Below, in pieces: positions 42,776-54,677 of a stretch of DNA of 64,000 bases. The stretch covers positions 1,984,001 through 2,048,000 of the forward strand of contig CP103035.1 of NCBI GenBank assembly GCA_024752435.1, in the 5' to 3' direction. This stretch comes from Allantophomopsis cytisporea. Taxonomy: Eukaryota; Ascomycota; Leotiomycetes; Phacidiales; Phacidiaceae. The notes under the pieces are model-generated. The model was given only the letters and a program-made list of their open reading frames with translations, did no database searches and was not told the origin of the DNA. Position 1 is the first letter of the stretch. Every line of letters begins with the position of its first letter. A program made the translations under genes and the position numbers.

Positions 42776-43940
42776 TCATTCTAGAGACTATGGAACATAC
42801 TAACGCACTTCGATCGCAAGTTGTTCTACTCACTCATATAGTCATACATTCGTATATGCATTGCCAAATTCACCAAGGTAGCAATATTGAATCTGTTTCA
42901 GCAGGCCGAAAAACCCGCATTCTACACATCCCACATTTTTTCCCTCTATCAGTCACATTCCTCGTATGTCTATGTATATCAAGTGAGCAACAAGCAACAG
43001 AATAAGGGTTATAATTGTAGAGCATGACGTTAAGACTATGGAAACGCACCTCATAGGTATGTTGTGACGTGATTTGCTGAACTTCTCAACATACAGTATT
43101 GTGATTAGTCTGAAGAGTTTGCCATGAATCACATTATGACTGAGCTATCATTTGCTCGGACTGCCACATAGGAAGACGAAAAGTAGGACAGCAATACAAT
43201 CCTTCTCACTTCCTGGAAGGAGGTAAGCTAGGTGGAGCTGTGATTGGAGATGTGGGTCGCAGGAGCAATATAGAGGCAAGAGTAGGTGCGATAAGGATAT
43301 CAGCAATCAGAAGATGTGCAAATTGCAAGTATCAGTATCAAATTCAGCTTGGTGCTTGGCAGAGGCATTGAGACACACCATGTTACGTTTACTTAGATCA
43401 TAGCTTGGTTTGAGTGTCCAATGACAACACCGGTCATCGTATACCATCTAACAAGGGGATTTATGTGTGCGCGGCAATTCTTCCCCGGAGTCTGTAATTA
43501 TAGTAACAGTAACCATATTTGGTTAACTAATAATCAACTGACAAGGGGCTGTGCGTATGTGATGCAAGTCTCCCTCGAGGCCTGTACTTGTCCGAAGCTT
43601 TCAGTTCAATCCACCAGATGCCGTCAGGTTACTAATGGCTTACAGTAGTAGACTCATGATAAGGTACGTTGCATTTTCTCGCAAGAGAACAGGCGACTTC
43701 AAAGCATTGCGCGCAAAAAATCCTCAAATTATGGCATATATGCAATAGGTAGCCACAGACTGAAAACTCCCATGAGGTCCCAACTGCATTGAAGGTAGAA
43801 AGACCATCGTACCCAAATTTTGCACTACAAATATACATCATGCTTTCAAAGTTCATACATACAGTGAGAGGTTGGTAAGCTCTGTTACCTTCTGCATGAT
43901 AAGCACTAATTAAGCAGTAATATTCACGCCTTCATCATTT

Positions 43941-44171
43941 TTGGAGCAAGTGCCTCTCGAGAAAGAAGCATACTCTCTTTGTTGGATTTGCCACTGGTGC
44001 GGTGATCAAGCTCCGTCTCAAAGTGCTATGATGGCCCATATTGAAGGAATGGCAAAGCGACCAGATAAGAGGCATTCAGCACATCGCGAAGAAATGGAAA
44101 ACTTCTGCGATACTCTCGGAAACCTCGAGCTTCGTAAATCTCGATATTGGATGAAAAAGGAAAATGCTTAA
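43941..44171 (+). CDS. Possible zinc-finger-like exon
   Basis: An open frame of 76 codons with no ATG at its start contains LCWICHWCGDQAPSQSAMMA followed by HIEGM, a C-x2-C-x2-C...H pattern reminiscent of a C2H2 or BED-like finger, and H residues further on (HSAHRE). It could be an exon of an otherwise lost gene. Low support. Confidence 0.25.
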   Translation: MEQVPLEKEAYSLCWICHWCGDQAPSQSAMMAHIEGMAKRPDKRHSAHREEMENFCDTLGNLELRKSRYWMKKENA

Positions 44172-44780
44172 TTGTAGTTGCACACATTAGAGTGGACAGA
44201 AGTGCGGATAGTAGAACAACGAGCAATAGTATCATTATCTACAAACAACGGTAGCCATGTTGCACTGGGATGTTTCGCTTTCCTTCAGAGTACTTCACGT
44301 GAATAAGGCGTTGGCATTGATGCATGAAAATTCAGTATTGGCTGGTGACATACAATGGTAAGCAGACTTGAATGATCGAAGCGTGCCCTTTGAGACTGCA
44401 GTGACAGATACGTACACTTACAGCATTATTGCGGAACTGAAGACCTGGGTGAGCTAAAATCCAACTCCGGTGGGGACTGAAATTGTAGGAAAAGCACTAA
44501 TTCAAGAGCGCAACCGACAAGCATGAGTTGGAGCGTTACTTGCGGTGAACAAAATAAAAAACTTTCAATAAAGGTAGAGTTGGTTACTTTCAAGTCATAT
44601 TCGGCAAACTGGCCGTGAAAACCAGAAATTCTGCTTACCGATTGCATCTCACTGCTCATCATCTTACCTCAAGACCCACACAATATCTCAATATAATCAC
44701 GCTCCCATCCTGTGCAATTTCTATGATAGTTCGTTACAACTTGAACTTCCTATCTTATAACAAACAACTTCCGATTCATC

Positions 44781-46419
44781 ATGGAACTTGAGAAACCAAA
44801 TGCCTCAGCGAACGAGGGCCAAGGTAGTCTTCACTATTACACATGTTTCAAGCTCCTCCTGCTAATGATAGATAGGATGCAGCAATCCTTTGCACCAATC
44901 TCGAGAAAAATCTTTAGTTTCAAAAAAGAGTCCTTCAGCATACCCAGACTATAGAGAGACAGAAGCTATCCATTCTGAAAGGGTCAAAGAATCAGCGCAT
45001 CTAAAACATCTGAGAATATTTGTGACGCTTAAAAAACTTGAAACAGCGTGCAAAGAGCTTGTCGAGGACCATAACACTCCCGCCTTCAATGGAACTTCCA
45101 CCTTCAACGGGCCCTCGAATAGCGATCCGTGGAAACCTCTCACAGATCAACATTGCGAGTTGCTTGGAAAATATATCGAGTTTTTTTCGATCACTTCTGC
45201 GATAAATGGGTTGCCAGAAAGAATCTGGCAGCATGCTATTGAACCTTACGTCTCTCTGCTTTATCTTCACCTGCCTGATTCAATTGGCTCCCTGCTGACT
45301 TTCCTCGATCAAGCTCATTCCTATCTGAAGGAAATTACTCAAAAAACAACATCTCCAAGCACCTGGGAACCTCTGTCCATTTCTTTGAGCTATCAGAAAT
45401 GGAAGACAGATTTGTACGATCAAGAATACACATTAGCACTTGTTCAGATTTTGGAAGATCAGTATCGAACTGTGAGCTGTGTTAAGACTTTCCGAAATCT
45501 TGGTCCGGCGGGATATAACGCAAAGCAGGTTGACGACAAACTCTTGGGTTCTGCTCGTGAGGTCCTAAAGAAACGTCTCAGCCCACCACCACTTGAGATG
45601 CATTGGCAGAAATATCTTCACAACTTCTGTTATGCTATGAGACACCGTTACCTTCCCAAAGTATTTCCTCCTACCAATCCATTAGGGACATTTCGTCGTA
45701 ACGACTTTCTCAATCACCAAGTAAAATGCACGACAATGTACCAGCGATTCCACGAAGTGCATCATTTTTTGGAGCTAGCCCGATCCGATGTACTAGAACA
45801 AGGCATCGCTAACTTCATTGATTCACTCCGAACACATATCCTGCACGCAGGACAATACTTCGTCCGGGAAGGTTGTGAGATTGCTTGCATCAATAGCACT
45901 TATTTACTTCTGGTTACTCAGCGACCCAACGAATTCCCATCGACATCCCCTGGAATACACGACCTAGTTATTAGCACTCTATCTACTTGTCTTCAACATA
46001 TTGAAGAGCCGTCAACACTTTCATATATTCTTGTCACCTTGGTGTTTATGTCATACGTGCCAGGATACCCTTCGGCCTTGACAAAAACTATGTGCGAAAA
46101 GCTTGTCCCGTTTCTCAATGATCTGGTGACAAAGCATAAAGATTATGATATCGACTCCAACGTGTTCGGTTCGTATCCATTGCTAGAGGACTGGATTATG
46201 TATGGATTCCCTGGCACGGAGGACTACTTCCCTCAAGCGTGGTTTGACTACTTTATGGGGTCTACACAGTCAAGTCATTGTGCCAATAGTGAACGAGAGG
46301 TCAGAATTCTTCGACTTGCATGGCACTTAGCTGCATCTCAACACTTATTAGAATATGACGAGAGAAGCGCTCAGTTCTGGTTCCACCGTATGTCAATAAA
46401 GTATGTATTAGACTGTTGA
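44781..46419 (+). CDS. Hypothetical helical protein, two exons, 528 aa
   Basis: Exon 1 44781-44823 (MELEKPNASANEGQ), intron 44824-44875 (GTAGTC, branch GCTAATG, GATAG), exon 2 44876-46419. Phase 1 is kept across the join. The protein is almost entirely alpha-helical, without charged low-complexity runs, signal peptide or clear membrane helices. Segments such as HLKHLRIFVTLKKLETACKE and LLGKYIEFFSITSAINGLPE suggest a helical-repeat or all-alpha scaffold. The C-terminus EVRILRLAWHLAASQHLLEY ends shortly after. No family recognised. The long clean frame makes it a real gene. Confidence 0.65.
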
Positions 46420-47304
46420 TACACACCCTCCATGACGTGTTATATATACGGCTCTGTGCTTCACATTTGAGCTTCTCGCTTTATCTTTCTTACGTACTCA
46501 ATATCATCACCTATTCTCTATTGCTTGTTCCTTCAATAAATGTATATACGAAGCAGTAGAATAGATGGTTGAACGGTGTGGAGAGCGGCGAAGTTGAGGG
46601 AATCTAGGGATTGGGAAATTGCGATTTGACACCAAAATAAATTTCTTCTCGTATAAGTCAACTTTTGCGTTCTTAGTAGTCTAATTGATACTAACCTCAG
46701 TCTACCTGAATGTGTATCATCATGATGACCCTTAGGAAACAATTAATTTATGCTATGATGGACGATGTTGAAGGGATGGAATGAGTATCAAGTACAGCGA
46801 GGGAAACAGCGTCATTGCTGACGTAGAATGAGCGGATTATGGCGCCCTCAATGTCTCAGTGTATGGGTACGGTGGACCAAGTTGTGTGTATTAAGTGGAA
46901 ACATAATGTGTTCGAGTGTCTTAGGCATAAAACACTTACAGAATCCTCTGTCTTTTCGAGTGCACGGATCTAACCTTATCCCATTTTATATGGAGTGCTT
47001 GTACATACATATTCGCGACCTCATCGCAGCATTTACTACTATAATCAGCGATTGTTACCTTGAATACGGTAGGATCACCTAAGAAGTAGTATGCAGGCAG
47101 TTTCTTTATTTGTCATTTACTATCACTCTGATAGTGTGCAATCCATGGGCGTCACGATACACAGAGTGAGCGGCCACTGCGATTCAATTTCCATTACCCT
47201 AAGTCTAGAATCGAACTTACTGATGCGAACGAATTTGGACCTGTTATCGAGCACAAAGTCAAGGCGCAGATAAATTGTACTGTCTGCATAACACCAATAT
47301 CACC
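46420..47304. other. Intergenic, no gene seen
   Basis: Convergent 3' flanks of the genes at 44781 and 47305. TATATATA-rich near 46440; short frames only. Confidence 0.4.
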
Positions 47305-48210
47305 TCAGTGGGGCGCTCCCAATGTGGACATTGACCGCCAAATTTCTCCGATACTCAAACGCATTCTTTGCAAAAAAACATGCCCACAAGGACTGCAAAC
47401 CTCTCCCAACTTGGAGGAGTAACAGGCCGAACAGGTGTGCTTACCCATAAGCTTTTGTTTCTGGTCCTGGAGCTTCTTGTTCTCTTTCCAAATCCTTGCT
47501 CGCTGGTCCCGAAGTACAAGATTCTTGTTCCGAAGCTTCTTGATTCTTCTTGCCCGGCCTCGCAACTGCTTATCTTGAAGTCGGAACTGCTCTTCTAAGC
47601 GTTGGAATGCTTCTGCCCAGCCTTGCATCATTGCTTCTTGGCGTTTCAACTCCTTTTCCTGAGCTTGAAACTTGCTTTCCTGGAGCCGCCACTTTTCATC
47701 CTGGGCTTCAAACTGGGCTCCCCAATCATCAATTGCATCTTCCCGGCCATGCTCATAAGAATTTGCAACCGCCTCCCAGCACTCATCACACTTGGCCCAA
47801 TCATGACAAAGATGATGTGTAAAGATACCTCCAGACTCTTGATCTTGCATCTCTGTTTGCTTGCCCTGGTTCTCTGTAGTTATTAAGGCTTGCTGCCCAG
47901 CATGTGGCTTGCTCTGACGACCTGTCTCCCGCTCGATAGATCCGGCCTCCTCGTCATCGATTTTGTCTTGTTCTGTGAAGTCCTTCTCGCAGAACTCGTT
48001 ATCGCTCTCAATAGTGATAGCAGTGTCGATCGAGAGACCGGAACTATGTTCCAGCATTGCGGGAATAGGTTCTGGCGTGCAACTTGATGAAGGTTCGGAC
48101 AAAGCAAGTGACAAACCTTCGCATGGTGTTGTTCTTCTTTGCGATCTGCGTCGATATTTTCCTTGACGTCTCTCAGAAGTAGGTAATTGGGGTGGAAGTA
48201 GAGAGGTCAT
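47305..48210 (-). CDS. Coiled-coil protein with broken C-terminal RING finger, 301 aa
   Basis: ATG at 48210. The N-terminal 100 residues are Ser/Arg/Glu-rich and disordered; then a Cys/His pair region (HHLCHDWAKCDECWEAV). Residues about 150-265 are a long coiled coil rich in Q/E/K/R (KELKRQEAMMQGWAEAFQRL). The end starts a RING finger: CSACYSSKLGEVCSPCGHVF. In the actual frame it continues without cysteines, but one T fewer in the seven-T run gives FCKECV, and a CPHW appears further on in that frame after a TGA. So a RING-type E3-like protein appears to have lost its zinc-binding second half. Interpretation depends on the T run being real. Confidence 0.6.
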   Translation of the reverse strand: MTSLLPPQLPTSERRQGKYRRRSQRRTTPCEGLSLALSEPSSSCTPEPIPAMLEHSSGLSIDTAITIESDNEFCEKDFTEQDKIDDEEAGSIERETGRQSKPHAGQQALITTENQGKQTEMQDQESGGIFTHHLCHDWAKCDECWEAVANSYEHGREDAIDDWGAQFEAQDEKWRLQESKFQAQEKELKRQEAMMQGWAEAFQRLEEQFRLQDKQLRGRARRIKKLRNKNLVLRDQRARIWKENKKLQDQKQKLMGKHTCSACYSSKLGEVCSPCGHVFLQRMRLSIGEIWRSMSTLGAPH

Positions 48211-50388
48211 TTTTGTCCTTGTTGTTAGATGTTTCGGTCCTGGAAATTTGTAGAAAATAAGAATGAAAACTGTTGGAATCGGATAACGTAGTGGTTGAAT
48301 TTTCTAATATCCTAGGGAAAACTGCCTACTATTATAGAAAGGAGTCTAGAACGTAGAGAATCTTACAAAGCCTATCTTGTCAATGCAATTACGTGATATT
48401 TCCTACTACCTCGAGAGATATGCAGCCTTCGGAGGTTCCGTTCTATGTTCGGGCACAAATACCTCAGTCCCACAATATAAATGATGGAGTGCCATCTGTT
48501 GTGGGCCTCGCGTTTCTCGATCAGAGAAAGCTGTGTCATTTCAGACAATAATAATATCTGTATCATGATACGTTGAGAAACTAAGTGGGGTTTCAATGCC
48601 TACTCGGTCGTCGACGATACATTGTTGAAATACCAACGCCCCAACATCACAGAAATAACCTTTGCGTAGCAGGTTAAAATATTGGCGCAGCCTCAGCGCA
48701 TTGAAACACCGATACGCAATGAGGCTTTCGGGATGTACAGAGTGACTCACCTGATAAGGAAGACCTAAGAGCACATCTCGACCCACTGGGGCTCAAAGGA
48801 CGCACTGCACTTCAAGGTCAAACCCAATCCCAATTCCCAATGTGCCATATGTGCCTCGCATGACAAAAATATTATCTACCGGTGCGTCCCAAAGACGGCC
48901 ACTACTTCAAAAATCCCATTCTCGAAGCAGTCCGCGTGCTTATTCGCGTCAGCGGCTTGCTTCTTCCTGTGGGACTTCCCATATCCCCGACTATCTTGTA
49001 CCTTGCAGTAATTCCAGATCCCAGCTCACTGTTGACCGTAAGTTCAAGTGAGCGGTAACGAACCTCGAAACTAATGCTTAATCCACACTGATCCTCGACG
49101 TAATTGAGTGGAATGTTGTCTCTGACGTACTCAAGCCTGCCCTGTCACTATCAGTGGGTGTCTTGGAATACGAGAGGAGATAACCAGAGTCGCAATTTTG
49201 TATTAATCTCGTGAGGTGGGTCATAAATTCTGCTAGCCCCTTTTCGGAAACGAGAGAGCATCAGCTCTCGCAATTACACAAGCGGCTTAGCGGCTCCCCA
49301 TCAGCTGGCATGCTTAGCTTTGAAGGCCCTTTTGTTATTTCGAAGGTACCAGTTCCGAAACAAATAGTGCTTGACCGGCGCGCAGGGACCCAGGCTCCTC
49401 GATCTGATCTATCGCATAAGTCGCGTACGCATCTTTCACAGTCCCTAGGGACTGAATCTCCTATATGACAGTCCAAAGGGTAACGAAAGACGATATTGAG
49501 TGTGCCTTTGTATTGTGCACGTGCAGACCCGTTCTCTCTGTTGTGGATCGGAGAGTAACCTCAGCATGCCCAAGATCCAGACAGTCTCTATGTAAGAATG
49601 AATTTGAAGAGACTTGCTCACTCGAGACTTATGTATCAACAACGTAACAGTTTGCGGTTGTTTCACACTCCATGTCATAAACACCAGATATCAATGAGGA
49701 GGTGAAGGATAAGGCAGAATCGTGCTGGTAAAGTTCACTATTATTGCATTCGAAAATAAAACTCATTCGGTGCTTGCATTTGCACAGAGATCGAGAGGAC
49801 TATAGAATTAATCCGTTGTTCTACTCTATGCCCTCATATTTTCCGACTTCCAAGAGTGTCTCAACATCGATTTCATTGACTATGCTAATAATTCCTAAAT
49901 AGTCAGGACTGTAGAAGCATAACTTTCGTATCATCAATGACTCTGTGATCAGATTACCTTAGAGTTTACACTACGCTACACCAAGTGGCTATACTTGATT
50001 CAATACATCTCAACACATTTGGAGCGAGGTAATATACTTATGGCCAGGATATTCAACCAACCTCCAACCGAATATGCGGCAAATGTTCAGTCCTGTTCAA
50101 TACCGAAAGTGCACCGCGTAACCGTTCCTAAGACTTGTTTAGCAAGGATCATATCGTAACGTCATACCTGCTGAGGATTGCAGTAGAGTGCCACGTCATT
50201 GTTGATCGTATTGCGCTCCAGTATCACCGATAAAGAAGAGGGAGATACGCCAGGAAGCAGTGGGAATGTTGAAGCATAAAGTGGATTTACTGCCCTCTTT
50301 TTCTCTTTAACATATCCATTCTTCCTCAATCTCCTTTCAGTCTCTTTTCCAGCATCAAGCGTTACTTCAGCTTTCAATATTGTTCAAG
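48211..50388. other. Gene-poor stretch with one dispersed-repeat copy
   Basis: About 2.2 kb. Minus-strand frames at 48372-48786 have no support. Repeat copy A (inverted) lies at about 49248-49305. The last 150 bp before 50389 are pyrimidine-rich, typical of a fungal core promoter. Confidence 0.45.
49232..49305 (-). repeat. Dispersed repeat family, copy A (inverted)
   Basis: On the minus strand: GAGCCGCTAAGCCGCTTGTG, TAATTGCGAGAGCTGATGCT, CTCTCGTTTCC, then GGGGCTAGCAG. It contains a near-perfect hairpin GCGAGAGC/GCTCTCTCG. Least mutated copy by inspection (most G/C retained). Confidence 0.6.
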
Positions 50389-51248
50389 ATGCAGCTGCGT
50401 TCTAAGAACATTCTTTCGAGCCCTCCCGCTCGTACTACTCGTATCAATCGTCGAGGCCCGCGACTCAAGTCAGATGCCCAGGTTGAAAACCCAGAGATCT
50501 TTGCCCAGGCTGTTGCAGGAGATAATGCCACCCAAATCTCACGAAGTGAACCAAAGACTCCATCTTTGAGCGGTAACAAACAAGACATCGCATTTGATCA
50601 GGTTCTTGAAGATGGATCTGCGCCTATGAACGAGTTTCAAAGTCACGTCAAGACATTGTCGGTTCACACGAAAGAGGGTCCTTCCCAGAAAACAGCAGCA
50701 CTGTCACAAGAGAAGGTGCGGGCAGACACGCCACATATATGCGAGGCAGAATCCAGTGGTGAAAATAGTAAGAACCACGAGAAACATGGCAATAAACGAA
50801 AGAGGACCAAAACCAATGACTGTGACGGGAGCTGCAAAGGTGAGCTATCCGCCCAAGACGACACATCGGTTGCTAACTACTTGTAGACAAAGCTATTCTG
50901 ATTGGCGACAACGACAGTAAGGATCATCTCAGTTCTGAAACTGGCAGTGATGGCGGCAACCACGGTCCCCATAGAAAGAAGGCTCACAAGTCATTTATAG
51001 CTACCACGGACCAAGATAATCATTGGATGGGTCAAACACAGAATCGCATCGATAAGATATTCCAAGACGCTGATGGACTACGTAGCGCTCATCAGAGTGT
51101 GAGCGTTGAGAATCTTGAAGAGATAGACGCATTGACTACTCGAATTGAAGAGCAGACTTGCGAAGTGAAGGAGAACATTGAAGCTTGGGAAAACAAGGCA
51201 GAAAGAATCATACAAAATTTGAAGTTAGTGAGCTTCAGAGTCATGTAG
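50389..51248 (+). CDS. Hypothetical nuclear-type protein with C-terminal coiled coil, 270 aa
   Basis: Exon 1 50389-50839, intron 50840-50886 (GTGAGC, branch TTGCTAACT, TTGTAG: a textbook fungal intron), exon 2 50887-51248. The phase 1 join is clean. The N-terminal half is basic and Ser/Pro-rich (PPARTTRINRRGPRLKSD), with a bipartite-like basic cluster (NHEKHGNKRKRTKTND). After the intron the last 90 residues form a coiled coil (NRIDKIFQDADGLRSAHQSV, IEEQTCEVKENIEAWENKAE). A nuclear or chromatin-associated role is possible but unproven; no family recognised. Confidence 0.65.
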
Positions 51249-52245
51249 TATGTAAATGTTGAGGAGTTTCGCAATTATTCCTAGAATAAACTGTCATTTG
51301 GAATTTTCCAACATCTCGCCTCCTACGTGAGATTTTTGGCTGTGAGGTACTCATCTTTAACATAAGTTTTGAATTAAAGATCATGACTAAACCTATTGTT
51401 ATTTAGATTTACGGGTTTTTTGGTGGACTTGGACCAAATGGATGAAGGATATTGAAGCACGTAATAATACTGATGACAATGAAGGTTAAGGTAAGTGTCG
51501 ATGTATTAAGTTTAGCACGAAGCTCTACTCTACTAGCAATGCATTGAGATTTACGTAGTTATCTCCTACTTTCAGATCCCTGGATTCCTAGACTCCTTTG
51601 TATCTCGTTAAAAATTCTCAACGCTAGTCACGTGACTAACAGCTCGTGATCTTGTTGCTACCTATACCTGATGTCGTGATCAGATGCTTGAGGTTAATAG
51701 TACATGTCCTTTGAATATGTTATTACTTATGTACCTACCAAATGGTGGCTCAGCCTTGGTGCAGGGACCAGCTTGGCGTCCTTGACACATGATGCTTGAT
51801 TAATCCGACATGGAGGTAAATGCTCCGTAGGCGCGCCCCTTGATAGCTCCACAGATACCCTCATCGGGTGCAAAGAACGCTTTGGTGCCAGGATCCTTAG
51901 TTACGCTTCACTCAAGACCTAATTTCCTGAAGTTCGGAGTCACTTTCCCTGCATTCAAATTCAACGTCCCACTCAAAGAACACAACCTCACAGAATGCAC
52001 CCTCACAGAATATACCCTCATAACATACCCTCAGAGAACGTGCCCCTGCAGGACGTACCCTCACAGAACACACCCTTCACAGAACATATCCCTACAAATG
52101 TGTACTCAACAATGTACCCTCACAGAATACACCATTGAAGATGTATGCGCCGGTATTTATATTTCTGACGTATCTTTTGACGAGCACTCAAACTCTCCTA
52201 CACATCCGTGATCTAAATCACATCGTCTCTTGTGGGACCACAAAT
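51249..52245. other. Intergenic with minisatellite
   Basis: No gene supported. The 123-codon plus-strand frame at 51840-52211 is explained by the tandem repeat at 51983-52135. Confidence 0.5.
51983..52135. repeat. Minisatellite, about 15-bp unit
   Basis: About ten imperfect copies of CACCCTCACAGAAYR (for example ACCCTCACAGAATGC, ACCCTCACAGAATAT, ACCCTCACAGAACAC), ending 110 bp upstream of the channel gene start. The array is on the coding strand of the putative promoter. Confidence 0.75.
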
Positions 52246-54677
52246 ATGTCAAATGCTGCAAGTCAGGCGCAGAAAACTCAAGGAGAATCACTCACATCAT
52301 TGATCGCATCTCTGTCCACAGCCGCCATTGTGAATGGTTTGCAAACACTGATCTTCGTGATCATGCGTGGATCTCTTCCTGGCACACAGTAAGTTGTCAA
52401 ACCCTCAATAGAAAATTAAAGTAATTGATTCCAGTGTACAATGGTCACGGTTCATCAAAGAATTGCGAAGTCTGAGACTAGTGGACAGTCTTCGGATGAT
52501 AGTTTACCCAATCGCCGAACCACAGATCGAAACTGACGAAGAACTAGACCAATATCTATGAATTACCTCAATGATGAAGACTCCAAACTTGGCGTGTATG
52601 GCCTGGACAATTTCACCTTTGCTAACGTTGGAACTTCGCACAACAATCCATACTGGGCACACCTGACTCTTGGTGTTGTCTTGGTTTTATTTGTATGTAT
52701 GATTGTCAGGTCCGAGTTGAGTTATTACCATAAACTTCTCCGCTCCTCAAGATTACTCCAGTCACGAGTCCTCGGTAATTCCACACTCATTTTACTTGTC
52801 AATTCGAAAGAGCAAGTCGGCCAAGAGACCATTCGGCATCGCCTAGGCAGTCTTTTTGGCGGAGTTCAAAAGATTACTTATCATCACGATTTCAAAAATA
52901 TCGCAGAAAAAGTGAAACAGAGAGATAAGCTTGTCGCTAGACTTGAACAATCGGAGGCGTCTTTGATCAAGAGAGCCATCCAATCTACAAAGGCAACCTC
53001 CTGTAAAGCTTCTGGCACGGGTCTTTCTCCTAGTCTTTCCACAACATCTATTCTGGAGGGAAAGCGCTCTTCCATACGTCTACCAAGAACAATTTCTCCG
53101 CGGTTTCCTCCTATTCCGTGTATCGGTACCAAGGTGGACGCAATCAAACATTACCGTAATGAAATTGTCCGGTACAACGCTGAGATCGAGCATGATCGAG
53201 TGGTCGCTTGCAGCACGTCTCGGACTAACACTATGTCCGTTCAATTCAATGGGGAAATTGCCAGTTATTTGGATGTTCTTCGAGCTCAGAAGTGTATGCC
53301 ATCCAGCTAGACAGTCAAACCTCTCCGTTCACTTGACGATATAATCTGGGGAAATGTCGGGAAAGGCTGGTCAGAGCTATGCCTCAGAAGTGGTCTTGTC
53401 TATATTTTCATCGTGGCCTTCATCTCCGCTTTCGCTTTTCCTGTAATGCTGACGGGATTTGTTTCACAGATTGTATATCTTGCAAGGACTATCTCGTGGC
53501 TAGCATTCATTGAAAAGTTACCAACATGGGTAATGTCAACCATCCAAGGGTCTCTGCCTTCATTGCTTCTTGCACTTCTATTGTCATGTACACCCTGGGT
53601 ACTTCGCATCATCGTACAACAACAAGGTTTGCATTCATACCATGAGGTTGAAAGATCGGTGCAGCGCCTCTACTTTTCCTTTCTCTTTATTCAAATCGTT
53701 CTGTTTGCAACTCTCTCGGCTGTAATTTCAACTATATGGGAGGACCTACTTGAAGGGAGCTTCTCAGTCACGACTATTCTGGCCTCAAACTTACCGAAAG
53801 CTAGCAACTACTTCTTTTCTTACATCATAGTGCATAGTCTGACGGCTAGCACTGGCGCACTAATTCAATTGGTGAGAATTCTTAACCGAGCCGTACTTTC
53901 CCCATTGTTGGACACAACTCCACGGCAGAAGTGGCTTAGGGAGAGAACCTCATCTGTACAGATTTGGGGCACATTTATACCAATATTTACAAATCTAGCA
54001 TGTATCGGTAAGTGCATTCATGACTGATATTCTGCCTGGCCTGACAATCAATATGTACAGGTCTTGTTTATTCGATAGTTGCCCCATTGATCCTTACTTT
54101 TAGCGCTCTATCGTTTGGAGCATTATGGATAATCTACCGCTACAATTCACCGATTCTGTCCGAATTTGGCCTTGCATCGAAAGGGGTATTTTATCCTACG
54201 GCAATTCGTCAATTATTTACTGGCATATATTTTATGGAGCTGTGTATGATTGGGTTATTCTGCCTTGTGAGAGACGACCAGAACAATATGGTTTGTCCTG
54301 CACAAGTAATCATCATGATTTTTGTTATGGGATTCACGGTTATCTTTCACTACGCTACACATCATGAGTCATTTTGGTCTTTGGACCTTTTTAATATGCG
54401 ACAGGTTTCGCAAAAGCTGCGAGACCCACCTATTATTATTTCTGAGCACAGAGAAATTACTAGTGAGGTCGATAACCTTGATCTACAGGACCAGATTTTG
54501 TTGTATCGGCCGCCCATCATTTGGATACCAAATGACGAGTATGGTTTCGCAGACGAGGAGAAGTGTCTTACGAAAGAGATCAGCGACTCTCTTCTTATTA
54601 GTAGTCAAGGTGCACACTTCGACTCTCGAGGTAGGCTGAGCATAAATTCTGGACCGCCTGAAGCGTGGGGGCAGTAA
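52246..54677 (+). pseudogene. Csc1/OSCA-type (DUF221/TMEM63) channel gene, disrupted
   Basis: Exons 52246-52388, 52435-54007 and 54061-54677 (introns GTAAGT...TTCCAG and GTAAGT...TACAG). The translation shows an N-terminal helix (SLSTAAIVNGLQTLIFVI), the cytosolic region (HRLGSLFGGVQKITYHHDFK, VKQRDKLVARLEQSEASLIK) and the 7-TM core (LASNLPKASNYFFSYIIVHS, LLDTTPRQKW). The C-terminal helices include YRYNSPILSEFG and YPTAIRQLFTGIYF. This is the complete layout of fungal osmo- or mechanosensitive cation channels. Two lesions: a one-base frame change at 52558 (TGA at 52559 in the incoming frame) and an in-frame TAG at 53308-53310 within the loop before the 7-TM region. Otherwise open, so inactivation looks recent. 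Confidence 0.85.

Larger units (their letters stand above)
42261..44780. other. Long gene-poor stretch
   Basis: About 2.5 kb. It holds repeat copy D near 42727 and a possible zinc-finger-like exon at 43941-44171; otherwise only short unsupported frames. TATA-rich segments occur upstream of the gene at 44781. Confidence 0.45.

Noticed and set aside
49250..49275. Hairpin as a transcription terminator
   Set aside because: It is the internal palindrome of a dispersed repeat that recurs at three other places; fungi do not use such terminators.
36000..51000. Giant mobile element such as a Starship
   Set aside because: No tyrosine-recombinase captain gene or matching terminal repeats were recognised; only short dispersed repeats.
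51840..52211. 123-codon ORF with TEYTL-like repeats
   Set aside because: Generated by the 15-bp minisatellite; no ATG context and no protein-like flanks.
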